Positions 1-7,904 of a DNA stretch of 64,000 nt are shown here, piece by piece. A model generated the notes under the pieces. The model was not told the origin of the DNA, did not search any database, and worked only from the letters and a program-made list of their open reading frames with translations. Both the position numbers and the translations under genes were made by a program. This DNA is from SH-MAG3 sp035461245. Lineage in GTDB: Bacteria; Gemmatimonadota; Gemmatimonadetes; Longimicrobiales; RSA9. Positions within the stretch are counted from its first letter, which is position 1, and each line of letters opens with the position of its first letter. The stretch is from contig DATHVP010000100.1 of NCBI GenBank assembly GCA_035461245.1, forward strand, positions 13,345 to 77,344, given 5' to 3'.

Positions 1-417
1 CTGCAGGCCGAGCAGCGAGAGAGCGAGGCGGTCATCGTGCGACAGCGCGCCATGGGCATCATGGGTGGCGCACTGCTGATCATGTCGCTGATCCTGGTGG
101 GCGTACTGGTGCGCTTCAACCGCACGGGCCGGGAGCGAGCGCGGCTGCTGTCCCGGACAAACACGGCCCTGGCGGAGACCAACCGGGAGCTGCGCGTGGC
201 ACTATCGGAAGTGCGCACGCTGAAGGGACTCATCCCGATCTGCGCGAGCTGCAAGAAGGTCCGGGACGACGAAGGTTTCTGGGAGGGCGTGGAGACCTAC
301 ATCTCGAACCGGTCCGACGCCCTCTTCAGCCACAGCATCTGCACGGAGTGCGGCCCCGTCATCTACGGCAGCGACTGGACCGGCGAGCCGGACCCCGTCC
401 AGTCCGACGGCGGCTGA
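1..417 (+). CDS. C-terminal part of a membrane sensor protein (5' end outside the window)
   Basis: The frame is open from base 1, so this is the last 138 residues of a longer protein. It shows one hydrophobic membrane helix (about codons 18-39), then a charged coiled-coil-like stretch, then a C-terminal module with two CxxC pairs, PICASCKK and SICTEC. That module (LPICASCKK..DD.G.W, then a Ser-His...CxxC) recurs at the C-terminus of many bacterial sensor proteins and resembles a small zinc-binding ribbon; the zinc role is inference. The sensory part is outside the window. The gene ends 9 bases before a symporter gene on the same strand, so it may sense or control solute uptake. Confidence 0.7.
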   Translation: MQAEQRESEAVIVRQRAMGIMGGALLIMSLILVGVLVRFNRTGRERARLLSRTNTALAETNRELRVALSEVRTLKGLIPICASCKKVRDDEGFWEGVETYISNRSDALFSHSICTECGPVIYGSDWTGEPDPVQSDGG

Positions 418-426
418 TCGCCCGCC

Positions 427-1848
427 GTGCAGACACCGCAGCTCATCATCGTCGGCGGATACTTCCTCCTCATCTTCGCGGTGGGGTTGTATGCCACGCG
501 CTACGTCCGCGACTCGACGGACTTCCTGCTGGCGGGCCGGCGGCTGGGCGTGCCGCTGGCCGCTGCGGCGCTGGCGGCGACGCATTTCGGTGGCGGCTTC
601 GTTGTGGGCACGGGTGGCTGGGGCTTCCGCTACGGCCTGAGCGGGATGGCGTACGCCTTTGGCGTAGGGCTGTCGCTGCTGCTGCTGGCAGTGGTCTCGG
701 CCCGGCGCATGCGCCGCCTCGGCCTGGTCACCGTGCCCGACTACCTGGAACTGCGCTACGGCAGCCGGGCGGTGCGGCTGCTGGGTGCAGTCCTGTCACT
801 GGCGGCCATCATCGGCATCCTGGGGGCGCAGGTCTGGGCGTCGCAGGGCGCCCTCAGCATCCTGGGCATCGACCCGACACTGGCCGCGGTGGCGGCCACC
901 ATCCTCTTCATCGTCTACACGGCGGCGTCGGGGCTGTGGGGCGTGACGCTGACGGATGCGCTGCAGCTGCTCATCATCTTCATCGGCATTCCCATCGCCG
1001 CGGTGCTGGGCCTGCGGTCGGCGGGTGGCTTCGCCGGCATCCGGGAGGGCATCGCCGGGATGGAGCTGGAGGTGACGACGTCGGCCTTCTTCGAGCCCCT
1101 GGGCGCCGGCGGCGTGCTCATCGTCGCCGCCATCCTGCCGACGCTCATGTACACGCTCATCGGCCAGGACTTCTACCAGCGGCTGTTCGCGGCACGTGAC
1201 GCAGGCGTTGCCGTGCGGGCGGCGCTGCTGGCGGGCGCCGTGCTCATCATCTACGCCGCGTTCCCCGCCCTCGCCGGGATGGCGGCCCGGGGCATCTTCG
1301 GCGACGGCATCGAGCCGTCGCAGGCCATCCCCATGCTGGTGGTGGAAGTACTGCCGGTGTGGTCCGGCGCCATCGTGGTGGGCGCCATCCTGGGCGCCAT
1401 CATGTCCACCGCGGACTCGCTGCTCATCGCCGGGACGTCACACCTGACCAACGACATCTACGTGAAGGTGCTGAACCCTGCGGCGGCGGAAGACACGCGC
1501 CGGCTGCTTCTCATCTCGCGGCTGGGTACGGTGGCCATTGGCGTCCTTGCACTGCTGCTGGCGTTGTCGGTCCGCGAGATCATCGGGCTGCTGCTGCTCT
1601 CGTATACGATGTACGCCGCCGGCGTCTTCGTGCCCGTGGTGCTGGGCCTGTACTGGCAGCGGGGCACTGCGGCCGGCGCCATTGCCGGCATCCTGGGCGG
1701 CGCTGTGGCCGGCGTGGCGGCAGCGCAGGGCTGGATCACGCTGCCAGTGGTGCCGGAGATCGTTGCGGGCGCCGTCGTTTCGCTGGTCCTGTATGTAGCC
1801 GTCTCCCTGGTCACGACGCAGAGGGCGGGCGCGCGGCCAGGCGCGTGA
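427..1848 (+). CDS. Sodium:solute symporter family (SSF) transporter
   Basis: A 473-residue polytopic inner-membrane protein with about 13 predicted helices, the usual SSF size. It opens with a helix followed by the family hallmark of a charged loop and FLLAGRRLG, and has the sodium-site signature STADSLL in a helix near residue 330. SSF proteins couple sodium influx to uptake of sugars, amino acids, vitamins or organic acids; the substrate cannot be read from sequence. The start is a GTG 9 bases after the preceding stop, so the two genes are probably co-transcribed. A second SSF gene follows 60 bases downstream. Confidence 0.88.
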   Translation: MQTPQLIIVGGYFLLIFAVGLYATRYVRDSTDFLLAGRRLGVPLAAAALAATHFGGGFVVGTGGWGFRYGLSGMAYAFGVGLSLLLLAVVSARRMRRLGLVTVPDYLELRYGSRAVRLLGAVLSLAAIIGILGAQVWASQGALSILGIDPTLAAVAATILFIVYTAASGLWGVTLTDALQLLIIFIGIPIAAVLGLRSAGGFAGIREGIAGMELEVTTSAFFEPLGAGGVLIVAAILPTLMYTLIGQDFYQRLFAARDAGVAVRAALLAGAVLIIYAAFPALAGMAARGIFGDGIEPSQAIPMLVVEVLPVWSGAIVVGAILGAIMSTADSLLIAGTSHLTNDIYVKVLNPAAAEDTRRLLLISRLGTVAIGVLALLLALSVREIIGLLLLSYTMYAAGVFVPVVLGLYWQRGTAAGAIAGILGGAVAGVAAAQGWITLPVVPEIVAGAVVSLVLYVAVSLVTTQRAGARPGA

Positions 1849-1908
1849 CAAACCACGCCGACGCCGGCTGACGCTGGCGGACGCACCCACACAGAACGAG
1901 GAAGGCCG

Positions 1909-3411
1909 ATGGAGCCGGTCATCGCTGTCAATGCGTACGCCCTGGGCGCGTTCGTCACGTACCTGGTGGCAGTGCTGGGCATCGGCGTGTACGCGGCGCG
2001 CTTCTCGTCGGCGGGCCTGACGGAGTTCTTCCTTGCCGGGCGCCGGCTGAACCGGTTCGTTGTCGCATTATCGGCCGTGGTGTCCGGCCGCAGCGCGTGG
2101 CTGCTGCTGGGGCTGACGGGCATGGCGTGGAGCCGGGGTGTGGGTGCGCTGTGGGCCGCCGTCGGCTACATCGTCGCCGAACTCATGCTGTTCCTCTGGT
2201 ATGCGCCGCGGCTGCGCCGCTTCACGGGCACGTACGACTGCATCACGCTGCCCGACTTCTTCGCCGCCCGCTTCGACGACCGGGACGGCCGCCTGCGCAT
2301 CCTGCTCTCCGCGATCATGCTGGTGTTCATGGTGGGCTATGTGGCGGCCCAGTTCGTGGGGGGCGGCAAGGCCATCGGCGCCAGCTTCGGGCTGCAGCCG
2401 GAGACCGGGATCTTCATCACCGCCCTGCTGGTGCTGGGCTACACCATTCTTGGCGGCTTCCTGGCGGTGAGCCTGACGGACACCCTGCAGGGCATCCTCA
2501 TGCTCGGCGCGCTGGTGGCGCTGCCGCTGATGACCATCAGTGCGCTGGGCGGCTGGACACCGGTGCTGGCAGAACTGCGGGCCCTGGACGCCGGCATGCT
2601 CGACCCGTTCGCCGTCGGCCTGGGCGCCCTCATCGCATGGGTTGGCATCGGACTCGGGTCGCCGGGCAACCCGCATATCCTGGTCCGCTACATGTCCATC
2701 AATGACGCCGCCCAGTTGCGTTTCGCCGCGGTGGTCGGGACTGCCTGGAACGTGGTCATGGCCGCAGGCGCCGTGCTCATCGGTCTTGCCGGCCGCGTCT
2801 ACTTCCCCGAGGCGAGCATGCTGCCCGGCGCCGACCCCGAGAGCCTTTACCCCGCCCTGGCGGAGGCGCACCTGCCGCCGGTGCTGTTCGGCGCCGTCGT
2901 CGCGTCCATCTTCGCCGCCATCATGTCCACCGCCGATTCCCAGCTGCTGGTGGCCACGTCCAGTGTGGTGAGGGACGTCTACGAGAAGGTGCTGCGTCGC
3001 GGCGAGCCGCTGCCGCCCCGGCGCCTGGTCCTCTACAGCCGAATCCTCGTCGTCCTGCTGGTGGCGGCGGCCCTGGGCTTCGGGCTGCTGGCCGAGAACA
3101 TCGTGTTCTGGCTGACGCTGTTCGCGTGGGCCGGCCTCGGTGCCGCCCTCGGGCCCACCTCCATCCTGGCCCTGTACTGGCGCGGCACGACACGGGCAGG
3201 CGTGGCGGCCGGCGCCATCACTGGCGCAGTCACCACCATCGCATGGTACCTGTCGCCCCTGCGGAGCGTGATGTACGAGCTTATCCCCGGCTTCACCGCC
3301 GGCCTGGTCGCGACGATCGTTGTCAGCCGGCTCACCCGACCGCCGGCGGATACGGACGCCATGTTCAGTGCGATGGTGGAGGCGGACCGGGGCCGTTCCC
3401 CCAGGCCCTGA
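1909..3411 (+). CDS. Sodium:solute symporter, PutP-like
   Basis: A 500-residue SSF transporter with about 13 membrane helices. It has the loop FFLAGRRLN, the stretch SGRSAWLLLGLTG that resembles the SGMSGWLLLG region of sodium/proline symporters, GSPGNPHILVRYM (compare the QPHIIVRFM region of PutP), and the sodium-site motif STADSQLL. Proline or a similar amino acid is therefore the best guess for substrate, but this is inference. The ATG follows a strong GAGGAAGG ribosome site. Two adjacent SSF genes of different subfamilies suggest uptake of two related solutes under shared control. Confidence 0.88.
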   Translation: MEPVIAVNAYALGAFVTYLVAVLGIGVYAARFSSAGLTEFFLAGRRLNRFVVALSAVVSGRSAWLLLGLTGMAWSRGVGALWAAVGYIVAELMLFLWYAPRLRRFTGTYDCITLPDFFAARFDDRDGRLRILLSAIMLVFMVGYVAAQFVGGGKAIGASFGLQPETGIFITALLVLGYTILGGFLAVSLTDTLQGILMLGALVALPLMTISALGGWTPVLAELRALDAGMLDPFAVGLGALIAWVGIGLGSPGNPHILVRYMSINDAAQLRFAAVVGTAWNVVMAAGAVLIGLAGRVYFPEASMLPGADPESLYPALAEAHLPPVLFGAVVASIFAAIMSTADSQLLVATSSVVRDVYEKVLRRGEPLPPRRLVLYSRILVVLLVAAALGFGLLAENIVFWLTLFAWAGLGAALGPTSILALYWRGTTRAGVAAGAITGAVTTIAWYLSPLRSVMYELIPGFTAGLVATIVVSRLTRPPADTDAMFSAMVEADRGRSPRP

Positions 3412-3454
3412 CACGCGATTGCGTTGCCCCGCTGATCCGCGGCAACATCGTGGT

Positions 3455-4348
3455 TCAGCGCCGCGGCTGCTGACCTGAGCGCCGGAGAACGGCGCACCAC
3501 CAGCCGTCCTCCCGGCCGGACCGGTGGACACGCAGACCGGCGTTGACGACGTCGTCCCTGAACGACGACTCCTCGCCGCCGGTCACGCCTGCGACAATCA
3601 CCCCACCGCTCTCGCCGATGGCGTCGCTGAAGCCCGGCAGCAGGGCGGTGAGGAGTGGCGCTTCCAGATTGGCCAGGACGAGGTCCACCGGCGCGAGGGC
3701 CCCCGCATCCGCCGGCCCGACGGCGGCCCGACGCACCGTCACCACGTCCGCCAGCCCATTCAACTGTACGTTGCGACGGGCAGCGTCGGCGGCCAGCGGG
3801 TCCGTCTCCAGCGCCAGCACCCGGCGGGCGCCCAGCAGCGCCGCAGCAACGGCGAGGATGCCGGTGCCTGACCCCACGTCACACACGACGGCGCCCGACA
3901 CGATCTCGTCCCGCAGCAGGCGCAGGCAGCCCCGCGTCGTCGGGTGCTCCGCATTGCCGAAGGCAACACCCGGCTCGAGACGGATGACGACGTCGTCGCC
4001 GTCCACGCCATTGCCAGCGTCTGCGGCGCCAGGGTCGGCCGTATCAGGCCCCATGACAACGATACCCGGGACGACCCTGATGGGCGCGGCTTCCGCTGCC
4101 CAGCGCGCCAGCCACGCCTCGTGAGAGCGCAAATCCCACTCGACGCGCGGATCCGCCATGGACGTACTCGCCCGAAGGCCCCGTTCCACGTCTGCCACCG
4201 CGCGCCGGACATCTGACGGCGGTGGCAGCCAGGCGCGCACCCGCTCACCGTCCTGCTCCACTGCCCGGGCGCCCGCCCGTCGCAGCGCATCCAGCATGAG
4301 GTACTCCTCGCCGGGAGGCGGGAGCAGAGCCGTTATGACGAGCCACAT
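3455..4348 (-). CDS. prmA: Ribosomal protein L11 methyltransferase (PrmA)
   Basis: A 297-residue class I SAM-dependent methyltransferase. The N-terminal 100 residues resemble the L11-recognition domain of PrmA. The catalytic domain has the PrmA signature FGNAEHPTTRGCLRLL (usual form FGTGxHPTT), the SAM motif CDVGSGTGILAVAAA, an acidic ALETDP loop and LVLANLEAPLL in place of the usual NILA. Length is normal. PrmA trimethylates L11 in the cytoplasm. FGNAEHP is a variant of the canonical FGTGTHP, so a different protein substrate is possible. It converges with the symporter gene and diverges from the haemoglobin gene. Confidence 0.85.
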   Translation of the reverse strand: MWLVITALLPPPGEEYLMLDALRRAGARAVEQDGERVRAWLPPPSDVRRAVADVERGLRASTSMADPRVEWDLRSHEAWLARWAAEAAPIRVVPGIVVMGPDTADPGAADAGNGVDGDDVVIRLEPGVAFGNAEHPTTRGCLRLLRDEIVSGAVVCDVGSGTGILAVAAALLGARRVLALETDPLAADAARRNVQLNGLADVVTVRRAAVGPADAGALAPVDLVLANLEAPLLTALLPGFSDAIGESGGVIVAGVTGGEESSFRDDVVNAGLRVHRSGREDGWWCAVLRRSGQQPRR

Positions 4349-4463
4349 GGGAGCGGGACCTTCTACCCTTGTGAGTTACTGATCTGCGTGGACAGTGGGC
4401 TTGCCTCCGGAATTACGGCGCACACGGGTGGCGCTGGGCGAGGCAACGTGGCACAATGGGGCC

Positions 4464-4817
4464 ATGATCGGCGAAGACACGTTCACCCGCCTCGTCGCGG
4501 CGTTCTACCGACAGGTGCCCCACGACGACATCCTCGGGCCCATGTATCCGCCCGACGACATGGAGGGCGCCGAGGAACGCCTCCGGGATTTTCTCATCGG
4601 CCGGTTTGGCGGCCCGCAGCGCTACATCGAGAAGCGCGGGCATCCGCGGCTGCGCATGCGTCACGCGCCCTTCCCCATAGACACGGCGGCGGCCCAGCGC
4701 TGGCTCCAGCTCATGGACAATGCCCTGCGGGAAGCTGACCTGCCCCCGGAGGCCGACGCGACCCTGCGCGAGTTCTTTGCCGGCGTCGCCGCCATGATGA
4801 TCAACCGGCCGGGATGA
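4464..4817 (+). CDS. Truncated haemoglobin, group II (GlbO-like)
   Basis: A 117-residue single-domain globin of the 2-over-2 type. Visible landmarks are the B10 tyrosine in LVAAFYRQV, the PMYPP turn, the FLIGRFGGPQRYI segment typical of group II, the proximal histidine in RMRHAPFPI, and the G8 tryptophan in AAQRWLQLM. Group II truncated haemoglobins bind oxygen or nitric oxide and are linked to respiration and nitrosative defence. An upstream GTG at 4395 in the same frame would add 23 residues not typical of the family, so ATG at 4464 is preferred. Confidence 0.88.
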   Translation: MIGEDTFTRLVAAFYRQVPHDDILGPMYPPDDMEGAEERLRDFLIGRFGGPQRYIEKRGHPRLRMRHAPFPIDTAAAQRWLQLMDNALREADLPPEADATLREFFAGVAAMMINRPG

Positions 4818-4857
4818 TCAAGGCCGGGCACAGCACAACAGCCGACGCCCAGCTACG

Positions 4858-5274
4858 CTACGATTGCGTAGACAGCGCTTCCAGCACGCGTGTCAGACGC
4901 TCCTTCACCTCCGTGGCCAGCGGCCTCACCGCCGGGTTGCCCGTCAACTCCAGGGCCGCCTCCGGGTCCAGCGCCGCCACGACGCTCGTGCCTTCCTCAT
5001 CGCCGGCGTAGACCACGACATTGCACGGCAGCAGCAGCCCGATATCCGTTTCCGCCGTCAGTGCCTTATGGGCCAGCGGCGGATTGCACGCGCCCAGGAT
5101 GATGTAGGGGCGGAACTCCGCGTCCAGCTTGTTCTTCAACGTCGCTCGCACGTCAATCTCCGTGAGCACGCCGAACCCCTCCTTCCCCAATTCCTCCCGC
5201 GTGCGCGCCACCGCCTGGTCGTAAGCCAGGGGAATCGTCGTGCTCAGGCCGTAGGTCGTTGTCTGCTCCACCAT
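4858..5274 (-). CDS. DUF302 domain protein
   Basis: A 138-residue soluble protein that is essentially one DUF302 domain: the opening strand and helix (PLAYDQAVARTREELGKEGF), GVLTEIDVRATLK, the characteristic YIILGACNPPLAHKAL, and GLLLPCNVVVY. The molecular role of DUF302 is unknown; members are often found with thioredoxins, sulfur-oxidation proteins or metal-resistance genes. It is transcribed divergently from a thioredoxin gene across a 154-base gap containing a perfect AT-rich palindrome, which suggests shared control in redox or sulfur stress. The last point is inference. Confidence 0.88.
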   Translation of the reverse strand: MVEQTTTYGLSTTIPLAYDQAVARTREELGKEGFGVLTEIDVRATLKNKLDAEFRPYIILGACNPPLAHKALTAETDIGLLLPCNVVVYAGDEEGTSVVAALDPEAALELTGNPAVRPLATEVKERLTRVLEALSTQS

Positions 5275-5345
5275 GTCATGCCTCCGCTCATGAGAACCCG
5301 CCGGCTAAAGGCTGGCCAGTCCTGCGGCCCTTGTCCAGCGACGTC

Positions 5346-5367
5346 TATAATTATATATTGATATATA
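5346..5367. promoter_or_regulatory. AT-rich palindrome in the DUF302/trxA divergent promoter
   Basis: Within very G+C-rich DNA there is TATAAT (5346-5351), identical to a sigma-70 minus-10 box, running directly into TATATAT-TG-ATATATA (5352-5367), a perfect 7-base inverted repeat. It lies about 60 bases before trxA and 80 before the DUF302 start. It looks like an operator for a dimeric repressor, perhaps of the ArsR type, overlapping a promoter. No repressor gene is adjacent. Confidence 0.5.
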
Positions 5368-5428
5368 CGGGGAGGCCAGTGGGCCGCGACCACAGTGACA
5401 ACGGCAACATGAGACTGGAGAGGGCAGG

Positions 5429-5764
5429 ATGATCAGGAACGGCAGCAAGGTGGCAGAGCTGACGGACGCGACGTTTGCGTCTCAGGTGCAGGCGGGCGCC
5501 GGCCTGACGGTTGTGGATTTCTGGGCTCCGTGGTGCGGGCCGTGCCGCTTCGTCGCGCCCGTCATCGAGGAGCTGGCCCAGGAGTACGACGGCCGCGTCA
5601 CGTTCAGCAAGCTCAACGTTGATGACGCGCCGCAGACGGCGGCGGAATACGGCATCCGCTCCATCCCCACCATCGGCATCTTCAAGGATGGCACGCCGAT
5701 AGACGGGGTTGTGGGCGCCGTGCCGAAGGCCTCGCTGGCCGCGCTCATCGAGAAGCATCTGTAG
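5429..5764 (+). CDS. trxA: Thioredoxin
   Basis: A 111-residue cytoplasmic thioredoxin with the active site WAPWCGPCR, the buried region KLNVDDAPQTAAEYGI and the cis-proline loop SIPTIGIFKDG. Length and motif order are those of TrxA. It reduces protein disulfides using electrons from thioredoxin reductase. The ATG has a GGAG-type ribosome site. The residue after the second Cys is Arg-Phe rather than Lys-Met, a common variation. It is divergent from the DUF302 gene and probably shares its regulation. Confidence 0.93.
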   Translation: MIRNGSKVAELTDATFASQVQAGAGLTVVDFWAPWCGPCRFVAPVIEELAQEYDGRVTFSKLNVDDAPQTAAEYGIRSIPTIGIFKDGTPIDGVVGAVPKASLAALIEKHL

Positions 5765-5828
5765 TCCAGCCCTCGCCCCGCGAGCGTGGCGGCCGGCAGC
5801 CTGCACAGGGCGGCCGGCCGCATCCCGT

Positions 5829-5848
5829 TTGTAAAGCATTCTTTACAA
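5829..5848. promoter_or_regulatory. Perfect inverted repeat TTGTAAAG-catt-CTTTACAA
   Basis: An 8-base perfect inverted repeat with a 4-base spacer, sitting in the 310-base gap between trxA and kaiB. It lies 65 bases after the trxA stop and about 230 before kaiB. It has no following T-run and its stem is A+T-rich, so an operator is more likely than a terminator. The half site CTTTA resembles the operators near 43.9 kb. Confidence 0.4.
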
Positions 5849-6003
5849 TCGGCACGCCATCCCGCAGATTGCCGGGAACAGTCCGGCAGTTAACCTCCGA
5901 GAGCGGCGGCAGGAGCGCCACACGCATGAAGCATTGTTCACAGCCCGCCAGGCGGGCTGTCCAGCGTCGTGGTGTGGCCGGATCGTCCCCTCCACGCCGT
6001 GTC

Positions 6004-6022
6004 GTGTCCGGATATCGGACAC
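6004..6022. promoter_or_regulatory. Perfect inverted repeat upstream of kaiB
   Basis: GTGTCCG-gatat-CGGACAC is a perfect 7-base inverted repeat with a 5-base, partly self-complementary centre. It ends 52 bases before the kaiB start, where a dimeric regulator would act. I do not recognise the regulator. The rest of the 310-base gap holds no gene that I can support. Confidence 0.45.
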
Positions 6023-6074
6023 ACTCCTCATCGCCCTATCACAGGGCCAGCGCGCTCGCACCGGGATCGCGTCC

Positions 6075-6371
6075 GTGAAACTGCATCTCACGCTGTTTGT
6101 TGCCGGGGAGACACCGCGCTCTGAGGCGGCAGTGCGGAATGTGGAGCGACTCCGTGGGTTGCAGGGTGATGTGCACATCTCGCTGGAAGTCGTGGACGTG
6201 CTACGTGATCCGGAGCGCGCGGAAACGGCTCGTGTGATGGCCACGCCGACGCTGATTCGGGAGGTGCCGACGCCACCGCGGCGAGTGACCGGCGACCTTG
6301 ACGATCTGAGGCGGGTGATGGCGGTGCTGGGCCTGCACCCTCTGCCGGCCCAACACACGAAGGAAGATTGA
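6075..6371 (+). CDS. kaiB: Circadian clock-type protein KaiB
   Basis: A 98-residue KaiB-domain protein: opening strand VKLHLTLFVAGETPRSEAAVRNVERL, the VHISLEVVDVLRDPERAE segment, then ATPTLIREVPTPPRRVTGDL, which is the KaiB signature. KaiB adopts a thioredoxin-like fold when bound to the CI ring of KaiC. The GTG at 6075 gives the normal family length. The frame continues upstream to an ATG at 5934, but that extension has no family resemblance and would cover a palindromic site. The stop TGA overlaps the kaiC ATG by one base, so translation is coupled. Confidence 0.9.
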   Translation: MKLHLTLFVAGETPRSEAAVRNVERLRGLQGDVHISLEVVDVLRDPERAETARVMATPTLIREVPTPPRRVTGDLDDLRRVMAVLGLHPLPAQHTKED

Positions 6372-7882
6372 TGACGATGCCCACCGACCGAAACGGCACA
6401 CCCGGTTCAGTAACGCGCCTGGAGACGGGGATTCCGGGATTCGACACGGTGGCTGATGGCGGGCTGCCGACGGGCCGGGCGACGCTGATAGCGGGTACCG
6501 CAGGCAGCGGCAAGACGGTGTTCGCGACGCAGTTCCTGGCATGCGGGATCCGCGACTTCGACGAGCCCGGGGTATTCATCACGTTCGAGGACACGCCGGC
6601 GGACATCCGCACGAACATGCGGGGGTTCGGCTGGGACATCGAGGCGTGGGAGCGTGACGGCAAGTGGGCGTTCGTGGATGCCTCACCACGCCCTGAGGAC
6701 CAGGCGGTACTTGTAGGGGACTTCGACCTGAGTGCTCTGCTGGCACGAATGGAAGCCGCCATACGCCGGACAGGCGCGAAGCGGGTGGCCATGGATTCGG
6801 TGAACGCGCTGTTCTCGCTGTACCGGGACCATGCCGTGTTACGTGCGGAGCTGTACCGGATCGTGAACACCATCAAGGCCCTGGGCATCACGACGGTGTT
6901 CACGGGAGAACGCACGGAGGACTACGGCCCCATCACGCGGTTCGGCGTCGAGGAATTCGTCGCCGACAACGTCGTCATCCTGCGCAACATCCTGGACGAG
7001 GAGCGTCGCCGGCGCACACTGGAGATCCTGAAGTTCCGGGGCGCGACGCACCAGCGGGGCGAGTTTCCGTTCACGGTGGACGCGGGGAGGGGCATCATCG
7101 TGATCCCGCTCTCGGCCATGGAGCTGACGCAGCATTCGTCCACAATCCGGCTGTCGTCGGGCATTGACGAGGTGGACGCCATGGCGGGCGGCGGCTACTT
7201 CCGGGACTCCATCATCCTGCTGTCGGGGGCCACTGGCACGGGCAAGACGCTGACGGCCATGCACTTCCTGTGGGCGGGCGTGCAGCAGGGCGAGCGATGC
7301 GTACTGTTTGCCTTCGAGGAGAGCCGGGAGCAGCTCGTCCGCAACGCGCAGAGCTGGGGCATGGACCTGGCCAGGATGGAGGACGACGGCCTGCTGAAGA
7401 TCGTGCCGTTCTACCCGCACGCCATGCCCATTGAGGACCACCTGCTACGGCTGCGCACGACCATCGAGGAGTTCGGCCCGCGGCGTGTCGTCGTGGACAG
7501 CCTGTCAGCGCTGGAGCGGACGACGTCGATACGGAGCTTCCGCGAGTTCGTCATCAACCTGACGTCGTACATCAAGAAGTTCGAGATTGCCGGGCTGTTC
7601 ACGGCGACGGCAAACAGCATCCTGGGCGGCACGTCGGTGACGGAGAAGCACGTCTCGACCCTCACCGACACCATCCTGCTGCTGCGCTACGTGGAGGTGA
7701 GTGGCGAGATGCAGCGCGGGATCCTCGTGCTGAAGATGCGCGGCTCGGCCCACGACACGTCGATCCGTCGATTCACCATAGACAGCGACGGCCTGCATGT
7801 CCACGAAGCGTTCAGCGGCGTGAGCGGCATCCTGGCGGGGACTCCCATGCGCCTGGGCTCGGCCGACGGCGCACAGGACTGA
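6371..7882 (+). CDS. kaiC: Circadian clock-type ATPase/autokinase KaiC
   Basis: A 503-residue double RecA-fold protein. The CI half has Walker A GTAGSGKT near residue 42 and the acidic pair ED in ITFEDTPADI; the CII half has GATGTGKT near residue 285 and EE in FAFEESREQL. The CII autophosphorylation pair Ser-Thr is present in HVSTLTDT at residues 429 and 430, matching S431/T432 of the cyanobacterial protein, so autokinase chemistry is plausible. The ATG at 6371 follows AGGAAG and overlaps the kaiB stop. No kaiA is present, as in most non-cyanobacterial kai loci. The C-terminal tail after GSPTR-like GTPMR is short, which also fits KaiA independence. Confidence 0.93.
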   Translation: MTMPTDRNGTPGSVTRLETGIPGFDTVADGGLPTGRATLIAGTAGSGKTVFATQFLACGIRDFDEPGVFITFEDTPADIRTNMRGFGWDIEAWERDGKWAFVDASPRPEDQAVLVGDFDLSALLARMEAAIRRTGAKRVAMDSVNALFSLYRDHAVLRAELYRIVNTIKALGITTVFTGERTEDYGPITRFGVEEFVADNVVILRNILDEERRRRTLEILKFRGATHQRGEFPFTVDAGRGIIVIPLSAMELTQHSSTIRLSSGIDEVDAMAGGGYFRDSIILLSGATGTGKTLTAMHFLWAGVQQGERCVLFAFEESREQLVRNAQSWGMDLARMEDDGLLKIVPFYPHAMPIEDHLLRLRTTIEEFGPRRVVVDSLSALERTTSIRSFREFVINLTSYIKKFEIAGLFTATANSILGGTSVTEKHVSTLTDTILLLRYVEVSGEMQRGILVLKMRGSAHDTSIRRFTIDSDGLHVHEAFSGVSGILAGTPMRLGSADGAQD

Positions 7883-7904
7883 ACCAGCGGAGCGCGGGTA
7901 GCAC

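Noticed and set aside
3412..3454. Terminator between the symporter and prmA
   Set aside because: TTGCC...GGCAA gives only a short interrupted stem, too weak to call.
5829..5848. The palindrome as a trxA terminator
   Set aside because: The stem is A+T-rich, the loop is 4 bases and there is no T-run. An operator fits better.
5934..6371. A longer KaiB starting at ATG 5934
   Set aside because: The extra 47 residues do not resemble KaiB and the region holds a palindromic operator-like site. GTG 6075 gives normal length.
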